DNA from: Acrasis kona
Lineage: Eukaryota; Heterolobosea; Eutetramitea; Acrasida; Acrasidae
DNA: 64,000 nt
Direction: 5' to 3'
Assembly: GCA_026419775.2 (NCBI GenBank)
Contig: JAOPGA020000603.1
Location: 1 to 64,000, forward strand
Shown one piece after another: positions 29,659 through 40,510 of the stretch; position 1 is the first letter of the stretch; every line of letters begins with the position of its first letter. Position numbers and translations under genes: made by a program. Below the pieces are notes generated by a model that was not told the DNA's origin, made no database searches, and saw only the letters and a list, made by a program, of their open reading frames with translations.

Positions 29659-32296
29659 ATGTCACCACCCACCATGATCGATATAACGAACGATGACGAC
29701 GAAGAAATGAAAAAAGCGATAGCAATGTCGTTGATGGATCATCCTGTTCAAAACGACACAATTGAAGTCCTTGATAATTCAAACGACGAAGACATGCAGA
29801 GGGTCTTGATGGAGAGTGCTAAGGAATGCATGTCACTGGAACCAATCATGATGAATAATTATAACCAGATATCGAATAACAACCCCGAATTACTGAAAAG
29901 AGCCGGCGAGGAACCAGTTGGACTGTCAAATGTAGGAAATGTTTGTTACTTAAATGCACTTCTGCAAGTATACAATAGCGTTCCACTACTACAAAAAATA
30001 GTTTTAAGTCACAGACCCCCTATTGAGAGCGGTAGCGTGGAAAGTGAAAAGATGGACACAAGTCCAGACAACATCAACCCACCTTTACCTGTAATCCCAC
30101 CTGTGGTTCGTCCAGACAAAGCCCAGGACAAAAAGCATTCTGTAGAATTCTTAGATAAACTCCAACAATTATTTGCCTTACTAGCTCTTAGCGACTGGAA
30201 ACACGTTAAACCCAACATTCTTCTTCCATCCATCAGAGACTTAAACGGCAATGTTTGGAAGATTGGAAACCAGGAAGACATTAGCGAGTTTAATGACCTA
30301 TTCATGCACAGACTAGAAGATGGCGTCGACAAGGAGGATGCATCGTTGATTCATGACTTGATCTACGGGCAGCAAGTAGTGAACATTGAAACTTATGAAG
30401 AAGATGGATCCAAGGTATCCATCAATAAGGAAGAACACTTCTCAAACTTGGGACTGCCACTGAGGGCATGCGATTCGAAAGATGAAGAACTCAGCATATA
30501 TGATCTTTTGGAAAGACACTTTGTGGACGAATTCATAGAATACAAGACACCAAAAGGACGCGCAGCAAAGGATGCAACCAAGAGCGTATGGTTAAAAAAA
30601 CTTGCCCCCGATGCTAATGATGCTTGCAGGCCGCGTCTCATTCGACAAGGACATGAAGTCCTCGCTCAAAATGCAAGGCAACATTAGCATCCAAAAGGAA
30701 ATATACATGGATCGCTTCATGCTCGACAATGAACAAGACACGAAGCAAATCAGAGCAAAGATACGAGACATTCAAGAAAACATCAACAACATTGAACAAA
30801 CCATTAATCAAATCAAAAACTACAATGGAAGCGGAATAGGAATCGATGCTGCGTTGGAAGTGGTCGGTAAATACTTTTTCGATCAATATCACAACGTACC
30901 CACCAACTCCAACAATAAACGACCCGATCAAACCACCTATCAAAAAGTTCAAAACGAATTCCTACACGTCACCACCCAAATCAAGAATTACACATTAGAG
31001 ATGGATCATTTGAAGAAACAATTATCGCTGGCTTATTCCGATACGACGACCGTCAATCACCTAAAATATGATTTACATGCAGTGGTGATGCATTCCGGTC
31101 AATCAGCAGTGAGCGGTCACTATTGGGCCTACGTACGTGATTATCACTGCGAACACGGCGATCAATGGATCAAATTCAACGACCACATGGTGACCACGCA
31201 ACAAGATGCAGTGGTGCAAAAGGACGCCCAACAAGGATCTGTATATTGCTTATTCTACTTGGATCGATCAAAGATTGATACGCTCAAATTATCAAAGCAG
31301 CAAGTCAAGGAAACCATACCTAATCATGTAATGGACATGGTTGAAAAGGATAATTTACGATTAAAGAGAAAACAACAAGATTACGGAAAGAGAATGCAAT
31401 CATTCTTGAGCGAATTCAAAAAGACTAAAAATGAACAATTGGACAGGGCCAATAATCCGTTCGGTCATGGAAGTCATGATGCCATGCTCAACGATCATCG
31501 ACTACGACACGAATCAATCTTCTTGTACAACATTGATCAAAAATCATTGGCTGATTCCATCTTGTTCAAACAAGTATATAAACAATTCATCCAATCTGAA
31601 TTGGATGCCAACGTGTCGGATGGTAATTATCATGCACTGCGTGAATATTTGCAAGATAAACCTGACGATTTGGAATTGTTGCAAAATGCAATCAACGTGA
31701 ACCAAATTGATTTGGATCAATCGAGCATTCATTTTGATAATTTCAGATTGGCAGCACAGGCGTCCTTGTTGGCACTCAAGGAAATGAACAGGAGGAACTA
31801 TATCCCTGCTATTCATTGCTGGGGAGCGTGCCTTCGTGTTCAAAATTTATTAAAGGATCGCAAGTTGAGAGTGCCTCAATATCAAGAGTATTTTGACTTT
31901 GCAACGTGCAATCAGATTCATAACATTGTATTAATGTGTAAGAATCACGTGAGCGATGAATGTCGTGTTCAGCTCACTCATTGCGTTGCTGCGTTGATTA
32001 CTTATGGAGGGCCGAAGAGTATTTCTAGTTTGTATAGCGAGTTTAATGGTAACCTGTACTCTTATAATCATCAACTTCGTGACATTTTGAGACCTTTGTG
32101 TAACTATCTTTCTGCAAAGGACAAGAATCCAACAAGAGTGATTCACTTAAAGTGGGAGATTGATGATTCCAAGGTGCCATTGGTTCCATCATCACAAATG
32201 GATTTTGGAAAGTTTATAACGGAGAGGTATAATGAGGTGAAAAAGATGAAGGAGAATTATAGCTCGGAAATAAATGCATTAAGGGGGTTTTATTAA
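29659..32296 (+). CDS. USP25/28-like ubiquitin-specific protease, with a +1 frame break
   Basis: ATG 29659 begins MSPPTMIDITNDDDEEMKKA, a UIM-like motif, with a second (NDEDMQRVLMESAKE). The catalytic Cys box is GLSNVGNVCYLNALLQVYNS, and the His box YDLHAVVMHSGQSAVSGHYW lies near 31070-31130. The order UIM, Cys box, a long coiled insertion, His box and helical C-terminus follows USP25/28, cysteine proteases that trim ubiquitin chains. The frame changes at the seven-A run 30594-30600: WLKK in the upstream frame is followed by LPPMLMMLAGRVSFDKD in the next, which corresponds to the conserved L-P-P-V-L segment of USP28, so no intron removes it. One A fewer would restore a single frame of about 878 codons. 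A sequencing or assembly indel is most likely; programmed frameshifting is less so. Confidence 0.82.
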
Positions 32297-32844
32297 TTAG
32301 ATTGTGATTTTGTAGCTCCGCATGTGCTGCGTAGGGGAAATGATGGTAGGTATCCGTTATCTGGATAGCATAGATTGTCTAGGTCTGACGTTTGTTTTTT
32401 GAGCATGGCCTTTTTAAATGATGGCGATAACTCTTCTTCTGCTTCTTCTGCCCTTTTATCCATCTTTTTTAGAGGAAATCTTGGCGTAAATGTGTCGACT
32501 GGTGGTGGTTTTGGTCTACTTCGAGGAGTTTGTGGTGATGTTTTTAAGAGTTCCATGTTTTTTAATGTATTCTCCATGTTTGCTCTGCTTTTGATAGTAT
32601 ATATTTTTTCAACTCTGCGCTTTCTGGTATCTGGTGTGATGTCTTTTAATGAATCGTCGAAGAAGAATAGATGCTTCATGTCTGCATGCTCGGGAGGGTC
32701 ACTTCTTGGCGAGCAATTTGGGTAGTACTCTCCTAAATCTTCTTTGCACTTTGTCAGAATTTTTGGCAGCTTGACCTTTTTGCGATTAGTTGGAGAAGAA
32801 ACTACTTTATCATCGAAATATCTGGCCTGCTCTATGTGAGGCAT
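32293..32844 (-). CDS. Unknown basic, disordered protein
   Basis: Single exon, 183 residues from ATG 32844 (MPHIEQARYFDDKVVSSPTN). It is rich in Lys, Pro and Ser-Pro/Thr-Pro sites (LLKTSPQTPRSRPKPPP; ELSPSFKKAMLKKQ), typical of a CDK-target, largely disordered protein. It ends in SQSN and its stop codon overlaps the stop of the USP gene by three bases. No family is recognised. Confidence 0.55.
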   Translation of the reverse strand: MPHIEQARYFDDKVVSSPTNRKKVKLPKILTKCKEDLGEYYPNCSPRSDPPEHADMKHLFFFDDSLKDITPDTRKRRVEKIYTIKSRANMENTLKNMELLKTSPQTPRSRPKPPPVDTFTPRFPLKKMDKRAEEAEEELSPSFKKAMLKKQTSDLDNLCYPDNGYLPSFPLRSTCGATKSQSN

Positions 32845-32960
32845 CAATTATTTTGAGCCCTGAATATGATTTAAAAGTATAATCGGACTTTGCACTACAA
32901 ACCCAAACGATGGGCCCAATGCATCCATAATTGTATAAGACACGTTACAAAATTATTCAC

Positions 32961-33962
32961 ATGAAGGACACCAGTTTCTTGCGCTTTGTCGACTTGAGAG
33001 ATAATTATCAGGATAAAAAACTTCAACAAGCTTATCTAAAGGTATTCTACGAGAATATTCTACAAAAGTACTTTCCAATAGAAGATGAATTAGACCCAAT
33101 TGATGTGCTTGATAGAGGACTACATTCTGACTTGGAAGATCCAATATTACCAGAGTTACATGTTTGTCTTGCTTTGGATGTGCGAAAAACAGAACAAGAT
33201 AATGAAGGTTTGAAGCGAATTGCAGGTGGGGCTGTTTTTGAATATTATAAAATGAGTAACTGCACGCTGTTGTCATATTTTGTAGTAACGGATGAGTATC
33301 AAAATCTAGGACTTGGTCGTGAGCTTGTGAATCGTGCGTACAAAATCTCGGAGGATGTGTCTGAGTTGTATAAACAAATGGATTATAGAAACAACACTGT
33401 TAAATCCATCATGCACTCCATCAGCGATACCTTGAATTTTGACCAAGTAGTAACAGAGGAGCTCAAAAACCAATTTCAATTTATAAATGAGTACATCAAA
33501 TACACTTACAGCGATCCAATCAAAGATGAATTTTACTTGTTCGTAGCGGAGACTAACGCGGTGGGTGTTAGCGACGGAATCATGGAGTCAGAGGATAGAC
33601 ATAACATTATGCACAGAATAGGGTTCAGGTTGATTGACTTTGAATACATCCAACCCCCTCTCAGTGAATCTCAAAGTCCATGCGCAGACTTGCTCTTACT
33701 AGCCCTCCAAAACAAAATGATACCGAAGGATCAAGTTACAGGGAGACGATACGTTCACACCAATTTATTAAAGTGTTTTATGCTAGAATTTTTATACTCA
33801 GTGTTTGAAAACATGGATGGTGTCAACGACGATTATTTACAACATGTGTTGGATGATCTGCATAGTAGAGGACAAAGAATATTTATGGACCCTGAACCTG
33901 CGCTTCCATGGATGAGGAGAACTAATTGGAGACAAAAAGGGCTTCCTCCTTCTAAATTATAA
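32961..33962 (+). CDS. GNAT-family N-acetyltransferase-like protein
   Basis: Single exon, 333 residues from ATG 32961 (MKDTSFLRFVDLRDNYQDKK). The GNAT core shows RIAGGAVFEYYKMSNCTLLS, then FVVTDEYQNLGLGRELVNRA, where V-x-x-x-Y-Q-N-x-G-L-G is the acetyl-CoA pyrophosphate-binding motif A (Q/R-x-x-G-x-G/A). A 50-residue helical insertion and a long C-terminal part (DGIMESEDRHNIMHRIGFRL) replace the usual short end. Substrate is unknown; the unusual C-terminal half means it is more diverged than typical small-molecule GNATs. Confidence 0.75.
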   Translation: MKDTSFLRFVDLRDNYQDKKLQQAYLKVFYENILQKYFPIEDELDPIDVLDRGLHSDLEDPILPELHVCLALDVRKTEQDNEGLKRIAGGAVFEYYKMSNCTLLSYFVVTDEYQNLGLGRELVNRAYKISEDVSELYKQMDYRNNTVKSIMHSISDTLNFDQVVTEELKNQFQFINEYIKYTYSDPIKDEFYLFVAETNAVGVSDGIMESEDRHNIMHRIGFRLIDFEYIQPPLSESQSPCADLLLLALQNKMIPKDQVTGRRYVHTNLLKCFMLEFLYSVFENMDGVNDDYLQHVLDDLHSRGQRIFMDPEPALPWMRRTNWRQKGLPPSKL

Positions 33963-34063
33963 ACTTTTTTTAAATCAATATCTGTTTTGTTCTTCATTTC
34001 ACATCAGCAATTGAATCTTTTGACATCTATTGTAAAAAATTGGAACTTTCATACAAACAAGAA

Positions 34064-35370
34064 ATGGAGGAAAAGGACAGAGCCAATCAACTATATAAAC
34101 AGAAGCAATATTCTGAAGCGATTGTGGAATATAACAAGGCGATATCTAAAGGACTACCAGCAGATGAATTGATAAAAACGTATAATAACATTTCTCTTTG
34201 CCATCAGATCCAAGTATGCTTGACACATCACATGCATCAACTAACAATAAGAACAATCATCCAGAGGCGATTGAATCATCAACTCAAGCAATCTCACTAA
34301 ACCCCAACCTTGGTAGATCATATGAAAGAAGGGCTAAAGCTTTCCAACAAAGTGGGAAACTTGATGATGCATTTCTTGACATTATACAAGGTGAAGTAAG
34401 GGATCCCAATCACAAAGCACTAAGTGCAATGAAGGAGGAGTTTTATAAAAAGTACAACTATCTAGACCTAAACGACCTGATCAAAATGTACTCATCAATA
34501 ACTTCCGCCTACATTGTCTCCACAAGGGTCATAAAAAGGATTGAACAAAAGAAACACCACGATGTATGGGAGATGGAGGACTACTTTGACGCTGCTAACG
34601 AGGATCGTAAATTTGACGTGCCATGTCCGCCACCATCATTCTTAACCAACGAACAACTTATAAGTCAAGCAAGAGACAGCAGGCTCAATCTAAAATCAAA
34701 ACATGCCAACAATCCAACTCACACCTTTCAAACCGTAATAGACGAGGAACAAATCGTTTTTAATCTATACAACAAGTACGCACAAGGAAGCATCAGACCA
34801 CAAGGCCTATCCAACGTGTCATTTTCAAATGCTGTCCATGCCCTACTTAAAAAGAACAAGAACGTTCAAATCAAGTTCTTATGCGAGAAAGATTTCAAGT
34901 TGAAAACCATCAAGGATTGTGGAATCAAGTTTGGAGCTGTTCGGTGTAAAAGCATTACTTGGCATGGAATCGCTTTTGGTAATGTGGTGGTTCGTGACTA
35001 TGATCCTCATGTTTGGTGTTTATTCAAGAGCAACGAGGATGACTACGAGTTGAACGTGGATTTGATGTGCGCACAATTCGATCACTATTCGTACCTCCGA
35101 AACACACATTTCCAAGTGAGATTATTTGACTCTGAAACGTTAAGTCAAGAGAGGAGCTTAAACATTGAGTATTCAGACTATCAAGGTTTATACAAGGAAA
35201 GCTCGAGGAGGGAGCCACTGTGGGGAGTTCAACTCAAAGAATTTGCCAGCGACAAGTATGAAAGGGAATTGGATAATCAAGTTGCTAGAGTTATTTATAA
35301 TAGAATAAGTCAAAAGTTTATGAAGCATCTTCAAGATGTGGGATTCGTGCCCAGACCAAAAATGTTTTAA
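34064..35370 (+). CDS. TPR protein with an uncharacterised C-terminal domain
   Basis: Exons 34064-34213 and 34252-35370 (38-nt intron, phase 0) give 422 residues. Residues 1-110 are TPR repeats: ANQLYKQKQYSEAIVEYNKA and, after the splice, NNHPEAIESSTQAISLNPNL with RSYERRAKAFQQSGKLDDAF. The rest is a single compact unknown region with WHGIAFGNVVVRDYDPHVWC and an acidic loop. An N-terminal TPR suggests binding to a partner such as Hsp90 or another peptide tail. No family is recognised for the C-terminal part. Its stop is one base from the stop of the convergent ALKBH6 gene. Confidence 0.65.
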
Positions 35371-35371
35371 A

Positions 35372-36040
35372 TTATAAACGAATCCATTTACTTTTATTGA
35401 TTGTCTTCTTTACAATTCTGTACGTTAAGGATATTCTTCTTTTTCTTGGTATAACATCTCCAATCTTGATGTCTTCGAGTTGATCCAGGTTTAGAATGTT
35501 TTGTTCCTGATTGATGTGAATATGATCTTGGAAATCTATATCATGAAGATACTTGTCAAATATGTCCTCCGTGAAAATGAGCATGGATCTTGGTTCCAAA
35601 TAAACAGAGAAGGAGTGTTCTTTTTCATCTTCTTTTCTAAATGATATAATGATTCCACTCTCAAGGCTCAATATACATACTATGGGCTCATATACAGGTC
35701 CATCTTTGTGTGCCATGATTCCTTGCTGTGACTCATACTCATTGATCAAAACATGATTAGGATACCTTTCTTCTCCAAAAACCTTCCATTGTTTCACGAG
35801 ATCGTTTGATACTGAAGATAGCCATTTCGGTAAAGGGTATGCGATCATCCCTTTTTCGTGCGGTATACCTCCGTGATTCTGTAATCGTCTGTTTGATAAT
35901 TGGGTCCATTTTACTTCTTCTTGGTTGTAGATATTTTTAATTAATTCTTCATGTTCCTTGGCTGTTATAAAATCCTGAATGTAGAATACCGACTTTTCAT
36001 CTCCTAGCTTGTAATGCTTCAGTTGTTCGTTTTCGCTCAT
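35372..36040 (-). CDS. ALKBH6-like AlkB dioxygenase
   Basis: ATG 36040 (MSENEQLKHYKLGDEKSVFY) starts a 222-residue protein; ten more codons upstream lack an ATG. The Fe(II)/2-oxoglutarate fold has HKDGPVYEPIVCILSLESG with the H-x-D iron ligands, DKYLHDI with the distal His, and RRISLTYRIV with the 2OG-binding Arg pair. PNHVLINEYESQQGIMAHKD and LEPRSMLIF match ALKBH6 closely. AlkB enzymes demethylate nucleic acids or proteins; ALKBH6's main substrate is not settled. It shares a 38-bp divergent promoter with TMA7. Confidence 0.88.
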   Translation of the reverse strand: MSENEQLKHYKLGDEKSVFYIQDFITAKEHEELIKNIYNQEEVKWTQLSNRRLQNHGGIPHEKGMIAYPLPKWLSSVSNDLVKQWKVFGEERYPNHVLINEYESQQGIMAHKDGPVYEPIVCILSLESGIIISFRKEDEKEHSFSVYLEPRSMLIFTEDIFDKYLHDIDFQDHIHINQEQNILNLDQLEDIKIGDVIPRKRRISLTYRIVKKTINKSKWIRL

Positions 36041-36078
36041 GTGAACATTTACAAAACTTTTATCAACCAACTCACATA

Positions 36079-36305
36079 ATGGCAGGAAAGGACGGAGGAA
36101 AGAAGAAGCCCTTAAAGAGTAAGATTTGTTGAGTTATTATCTAATGTTTTCTATAGAGGCCAAGGGTGACGACAAAGTTGAAACAGACGAGGATCTCGCG
36201 TTCAAAGAAAAGCAGAAGGAACAACAAAAGGCTCTTCAAGATTTGAAGGCAGGTATTAAAAGCGGAAAACCCATGGGTACCGGAGGAATGAAAAAGAGCA
36301 AATAA
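36079..36305 (+). CDS. TMA7: Translation machinery-associated protein 7 (TMA7)
   Basis: Two exons (36079-36118 and 36157-36305, 38-nt intron) encode 62 residues, the family length. It reads MAGKDGGKKKPLKKAKGDD, then DEDLAFKEKQKEQQKALQDL and the conserved end GTGGMKKSK, as in human TMA7/CCDC72 (GGKKKPLK ... ATGGIKKSGKK). It is a small helical ribosome-associated protein. Its start is divergent from ALKBH6. Confidence 0.92.
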
Positions 36306-36572
36306 ACATCATTCTTGTACTTTCGCCTTCGTTTCAATATTCACACTCCAAACTACAATAGTTTCCATCTAAATTTAACAAGAATAATCTTATGCAATAA
36401 CCTCTAAATGATCTTGAGAAAAGAAGCGATGGCAATACAATACTGTTGCCGGCGAATTGCAAAGTAAACCCTAATTATTATTAGAAAATAAAACTAAGCC
36501 TTCAAATTACACATCCTCTTCCATCATGGCATCAAGCAATAGTCAACTAATAAAGTTGACTGCTTAAAACAA

Positions 36573-38580
36573 ATGAGGAGAGAGGTACTGGTATTGCTCC
36601 TGTTCGCCGTTACAGCATATTGCAACTTTTTAGTTTTTAATGTTCAAAAGAAATACAAAAGAGATGATGATGTAGAAGTTAAAACAAGAAAAATATCATC
36701 TGTTCATAATGTGCCTTTTGATTTTTATTCCCTCAAGTACTGTAGACCAGATCCCCTACTAGACACCGCGGAGAACTTTGGTGAATTATTATTTGGTGAT
36801 CGCATTCAAAACTCAGTGTTTGACGTAAATGAACTTTTTGTTGCAATCAAATTTAAAGTCTATATAGATTAAATTCTTACAAGAAGTATCTTGTAAGCTT
36901 GTTACAGAAGAGAAGAACGTAAACTGCCCCTCATTGGGCGCCGCAGATGTTAATGATTTTATCGAAAAAATCAAGGACGACTATAACGCACAACTCATCG
37001 TTGACAACCTTCCAGTTGCTAACCGCCAAGATCCTCAAAGTTGCGGAAGCTTACCCGGCAGCAGCAGTACTTCAGAGCAAGACGAAGAAGGCAACATTGT
37101 CTACTCCAGGCCTGATGGTTACCCAGTTGGTTGCACATCGGAACCCAGATCGGAGGATGAACAAAGGCCAGGTTCGTTCTACGTAAACAACCACTTGTCC
37201 TTCACCATCAAATACCACAAATCAAAGCTGGACGACGATTCCTACTTTGTCGTTGGAGCGGAGGTCATACCCAGCAGCATCCAACACGAACCAGGAATGT
37301 GCAACCCATCTAAACCATTACCAAAGTCAGTCAAGTACATGGAAATATTCCAGGACAAGAGCGTGGACATTCCATGGTCCTACTCTGTGAGATTCGAAGA
37401 GAGCGACATTCAATATGCATCCAGATGGGACGCATACATGAATGCCGACTCGAACTCTGACGACTACAAGATCCACTGGTTCAGCATCATCAACTCCATG
37501 ATGATCGTCTTGTTCTTGACTGGTATGGTGGCCATGATCTTGTTGAGAATCTTGAGAAGAGACATTATGAACGATTCGTTGGAAGTGGCCGACGAAGAGG
37601 ATCCAACCGTTGTCGACGAAACTGGTTGGAAATTATTGCACGGAGATGTGTTCAGGGCACCACCTGCAGCCACATTGCTAAGCATCATGGTTGGAAGCGG
37701 AATTCAATTATTCGCCATGAGCATCTCCACTCTCGTGTTGGCCTTTTTGGGATTCTTGAGGCCTCAAGATCGTGGAGGCTTTGCCAACGCAGCAGTCATT
37801 CTGTTCTTGATGACTGGAACATTCTGCGGGTACTATTCGTTACGCTTCTACAAGACATTCGACGTCGGCACCAGCTGGAAGACTGTGGCCGTGTTGAGCG
37901 CAGTCTTTTTACCAGGAACCATCTTCTCTGCCTATCTATTCGTCGATTTTATCATGGCAGTGTTCCCACAGTCATCAATTGCCATTCCATTCTTGAGTGC
38001 CCTGTGGATCATGTTCTTGTACGTGAGCGTTTCTCTACCGTTGGTATTTGTGGGTGCTTACTTTGGGTACAAGAAACAAGCCATCGAACACCCCACGCAA
38101 ATCCATCGCCTACCAAGACAAATCACTCACAGCCCAGCCTTCTTGAAGCCATGGGTCAGCGTGTTGATTGGTGGCATCCTGCCATTCGGAGCAGTGTTTA
38201 TAGAGTTATACTTTATCATGAGCAGCGTCTGGCTCAGCAAATTCTACTACGTGTTCACCTTCTTGTTTGTGGTGTTTAATATTTTGGTGTTGACCAGTGC
38301 AGAGATTACCGTCGTGTTGACCTACTTCCAACTGTGCAACGAGGATTACCGATGGTGGTGGAGATCTTATTTGAGCGCTGGAAGCAGTGCCCTGTACTTG
38401 TTCTTGTACTCTGTGTTTTATTATTCAAGCATGAACATTACCAACGTCAGCATGACCATCTTGTATTTTGGATACATGAGCATCGCTTGCTACATCTTCT
38501 TCATATTGACTGGAACGATTGGATTTTTGGCAAGTTTCTTCTTTGTGAGAAGAATTTATGGATCAATTAAAGTAGCGTAA
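36573..38580 (+). CDS. TM9SF (nonaspanin) endomembrane protein
   Basis: Exons 36573-36824 and 36868-38580 (43-nt intron) give 654 residues. After a signal peptide (RREVLVLLLFAVTAYCN) the luminal domain reads YYSLKYC-type FDFYSLKYCRPD, NFGELLFGDRIQNSVFD|IKF and CKLVTEEKN. Then DDYKIHWFSIINSMMIVLFL leads into nine TM helices, with VDETGWKLLHGDVFRAPP and FPRTIFFG-like segments as in TM9SF2/4. The C-terminus is GSIKVA rather than the usual K-x-D/E Golgi-retention tail. Family members act in Golgi/endosome sorting, and in Dictyostelium in adhesion and phagocytosis. Confidence 0.92.
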
Positions 38581-38606
38581 ATAAAAAATTATTTAAAAGA
38601 GGCATT

Positions 38607-39899
38607 TTATTCGCTTGTGACCTTGTGGATGGCTTGTGCGACTGTTTTAATGTTCTTTGTGTTTAAACCAGAAATGCTCATCCTTCCATCTTTTGTCATG
38701 TAAATGTTTTGTTCCTTGATCAAACGTTCGACTTGTTCTGGGGTCAATCCAGTGAATGCAAACATGCCGATTTGGTCGGTGATGTGCGACCAATCGCGCT
38801 TGCTTCCTGCTTGGTGTAGTTCGTATACTAGTGCTTCTCTGCTCTTGCGGATGCGGTCGGCCATCTCCTTGACATCGACGCGCCATTGTTTTAGTAGGTT
38901 CTCGTCGTTCAACACGGTGCTGACGACGCGTGCACCAAAGATTGGGGGACTAGAGTACATGGCACGGATGATGACTGCGAGTTGACTCGTGACGGCTGTT
39001 GCCTCTTGCTTGCTGCCAGTGACGACGTGTAGCGCACCAGTTCTCTCTCCGTACAATCCAAAGTTCTTGGCATAACTTTGAGTGACGATCACTTGGTGTC
39101 CATCCTCCTCAACAAAGTAGCGATACGCCCATGCATCATCGACTTCGTTTCCGGTTGCGAATGCTTGGTATGCGCTGTCAAAGAAGACGACCAACTCGCG
39201 ATCCTTGCAGGCCTTGGAGACCTTCTTCCATACTTCGCGTGTTGGGTCGACACCGGTTGGGTTGTGGGCACATGCGTGGAGCAAGATGACGCTACCTTTT
39301 GGCATCTTCTCGATGGCAGCCAAAAAGCCATCAGCTGCTAATCCACCGGTCTTGGCATCAAAGTATGGGTACTTTTTGATGCGTCCGTTGAATCCGGCAT
39401 CGTTGAAGATGCTGTTGTGGTTGCCCCAGGTTGGGTCTGGGAAGTAAACTTCAGTGTCTTTTGGTAAGAATTTGTTTAGGAAAGCAGCGGCAACGCGGAG
39501 GGATCCAGTTCCAGATAAAGTTTGAACTGTGGCGATGCGATCATCTTGTTCTTGATTCTTTGGATCAAAAGCGAATTTCTTAGATCCTTTGCAGAATGAA
39601 GCAACACCGGTGACTGGTGCGTACTCGTGATCTAACTTCTTTTCGTATAGAATCTTTTCAGCTTCTCTGATTGACTTTAATACTACTGGTTTGCCATCGT
39701 CATCACGGTAAACACCCTCTCCTAACAAGATTTTGTTTGGGTTGGTATCGGCTTGGAAAGCGATGGTTAGTTGTTTGATCGCATCTAATCCAATAGGTTC
39801 AATGCTCTTCCAAGGCTGGGAATTCTGTAAGTTTTGGGTGACAGCAAAAGTGCGTAATTGAGTACGTGGTACGAATGAGGCTGCCTTGCGGACGAACAT
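38607..39899 (-). CDS. Mitochondrial aspartate aminotransferase
   Basis: Single exon, 430 residues from ATG 39899. The N-terminal 25 residues (MFVRKAASFVPRTQLRTF) form a mitochondrial presequence. PLP-enzyme fold type I landmarks are LLGEGVYRDDDGKPVVLKS, HACAHNPTGVDPT, FDSAYQAFATG and the Schiff-base lysine in SQSYAKNFGLYGERTG-like QSYAKNFGLYGERTG. It interconverts aspartate/2-oxoglutarate and oxaloacetate/glutamate in the malate-aspartate shuttle. It is convergent with TM9SF, 26 bp between stops. Confidence 0.96.
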   Translation of the reverse strand: MFVRKAASFVPRTQLRTFAVTQNLQNSQPWKSIEPIGLDAIKQLTIAFQADTNPNKILLGEGVYRDDDGKPVVLKSIREAEKILYEKKLDHEYAPVTGVASFCKGSKKFAFDPKNQEQDDRIATVQTLSGTGSLRVAAAFLNKFLPKDTEVYFPDPTWGNHNSIFNDAGFNGRIKKYPYFDAKTGGLAADGFLAAIEKMPKGSVILLHACAHNPTGVDPTREVWKKVSKACKDRELVVFFDSAYQAFATGNEVDDAWAYRYFVEEDGHQVIVTQSYAKNFGLYGERTGALHVVTGSKQEATAVTSQLAVIIRAMYSSPPIFGARVVSTVLNDENLLKQWRVDVKEMADRIRKSREALVYELHQAGSKRDWSHITDQIGMFAFTGLTPEQVERLIKEQNIYMTKDGRMSISGLNTKNIKTVAQAIHKVTSE

Positions 39900-40082
39900 T
39901 ATAATATGACGTGTTTGTTTGGTAAAAAAGTTGACCGGGATTTATAACTGTGCGCAAGGCTGTCGGAGATAAATTGATTAAACAGTAGATAGGGGAATAT
40001 CAGAATTAAACTTCCTGTGACAATGAACATACATCCCAGATGAAAACATAATGAAGTGTTATGTGCATCAGAATAACGAAAA

Positions 40083-40086
40083 TGAT

Positions 40087-40119
<33 letters not shown>

Positions 40120-40162
40120 ATGAACCTGAATCATGCATCTTAGACCACTCGATCAAGCTACC
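40083..40162 (-). tRNA. tRNA-Leu(CAG)
   Basis: The minus strand folds into a type II tRNA. The acceptor is GGTAGCT/AGCTATC with one G-T pair. The D-stem ATC/GAT flanks AGTGGTCTAA. The anticodon stem CATGA/TCATG holds the loop TTCAGGT, giving anticodon CAG. A long variable arm TCCGAAAGGGC follows, then T-arm GTGGGTTCAAATCCCAC. There is no intron; it reads CUG codons. The CCA end is not encoded, as expected for a nuclear gene. Confidence 0.93.
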
Positions 40163-40510
40163 GCAGTAAAGAGTTGATTTATGATCGATGTATGAGAGTA
40201 GTTTACGTTATTTAAATGTCTATTATTTGATCATTGTTTAGATCACGTAATTTGATTTTGTGATGGCTTCATGGTATCTATTTTTAAATGATGCAAACTA
40301 TCAATTATACGACACCAAACCAGAACAAAACTGGAACATCACTTACGAATTAATTGCTCCTTCCTATTCAATATATTAGATCCTATTTAGATCTTGATTC
40401 AACATGGCGTGTACTGCTTCATAACATATTTATATGGATTAAAGCCACCCTTTTAGGTGTATTTCAGTCTTTTAAATAAAGTAAATTCCAAAATATTTGA
40501 TAATATAACA
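40163..40510. other. Intergenic region with one short plus-strand frame
   Basis: These 348 bp contain an AT-rich promoter-like stretch and a 38-codon ATG frame at 40263-40379 (MASWYLFLNDANYQLYDT). That frame could be a small peptide or an unrecognised first exon, but no donor links it to the RGS gene. Nothing else is seen. Confidence 0.25.

Noticed and set aside
30581-30643. Possible 44-nt intron in the USP gene (GTATGG ... TTGCAG)
   Set aside because: It would delete the conserved L-P-P-M-L segment and leave the frames out of phase.
40263-40379. 38-codon ATG frame as first exon of the RGS gene
   Set aside because: No GT donor lies in a position that would join it to the RGS frame with a local-size intron; kept only as a note.
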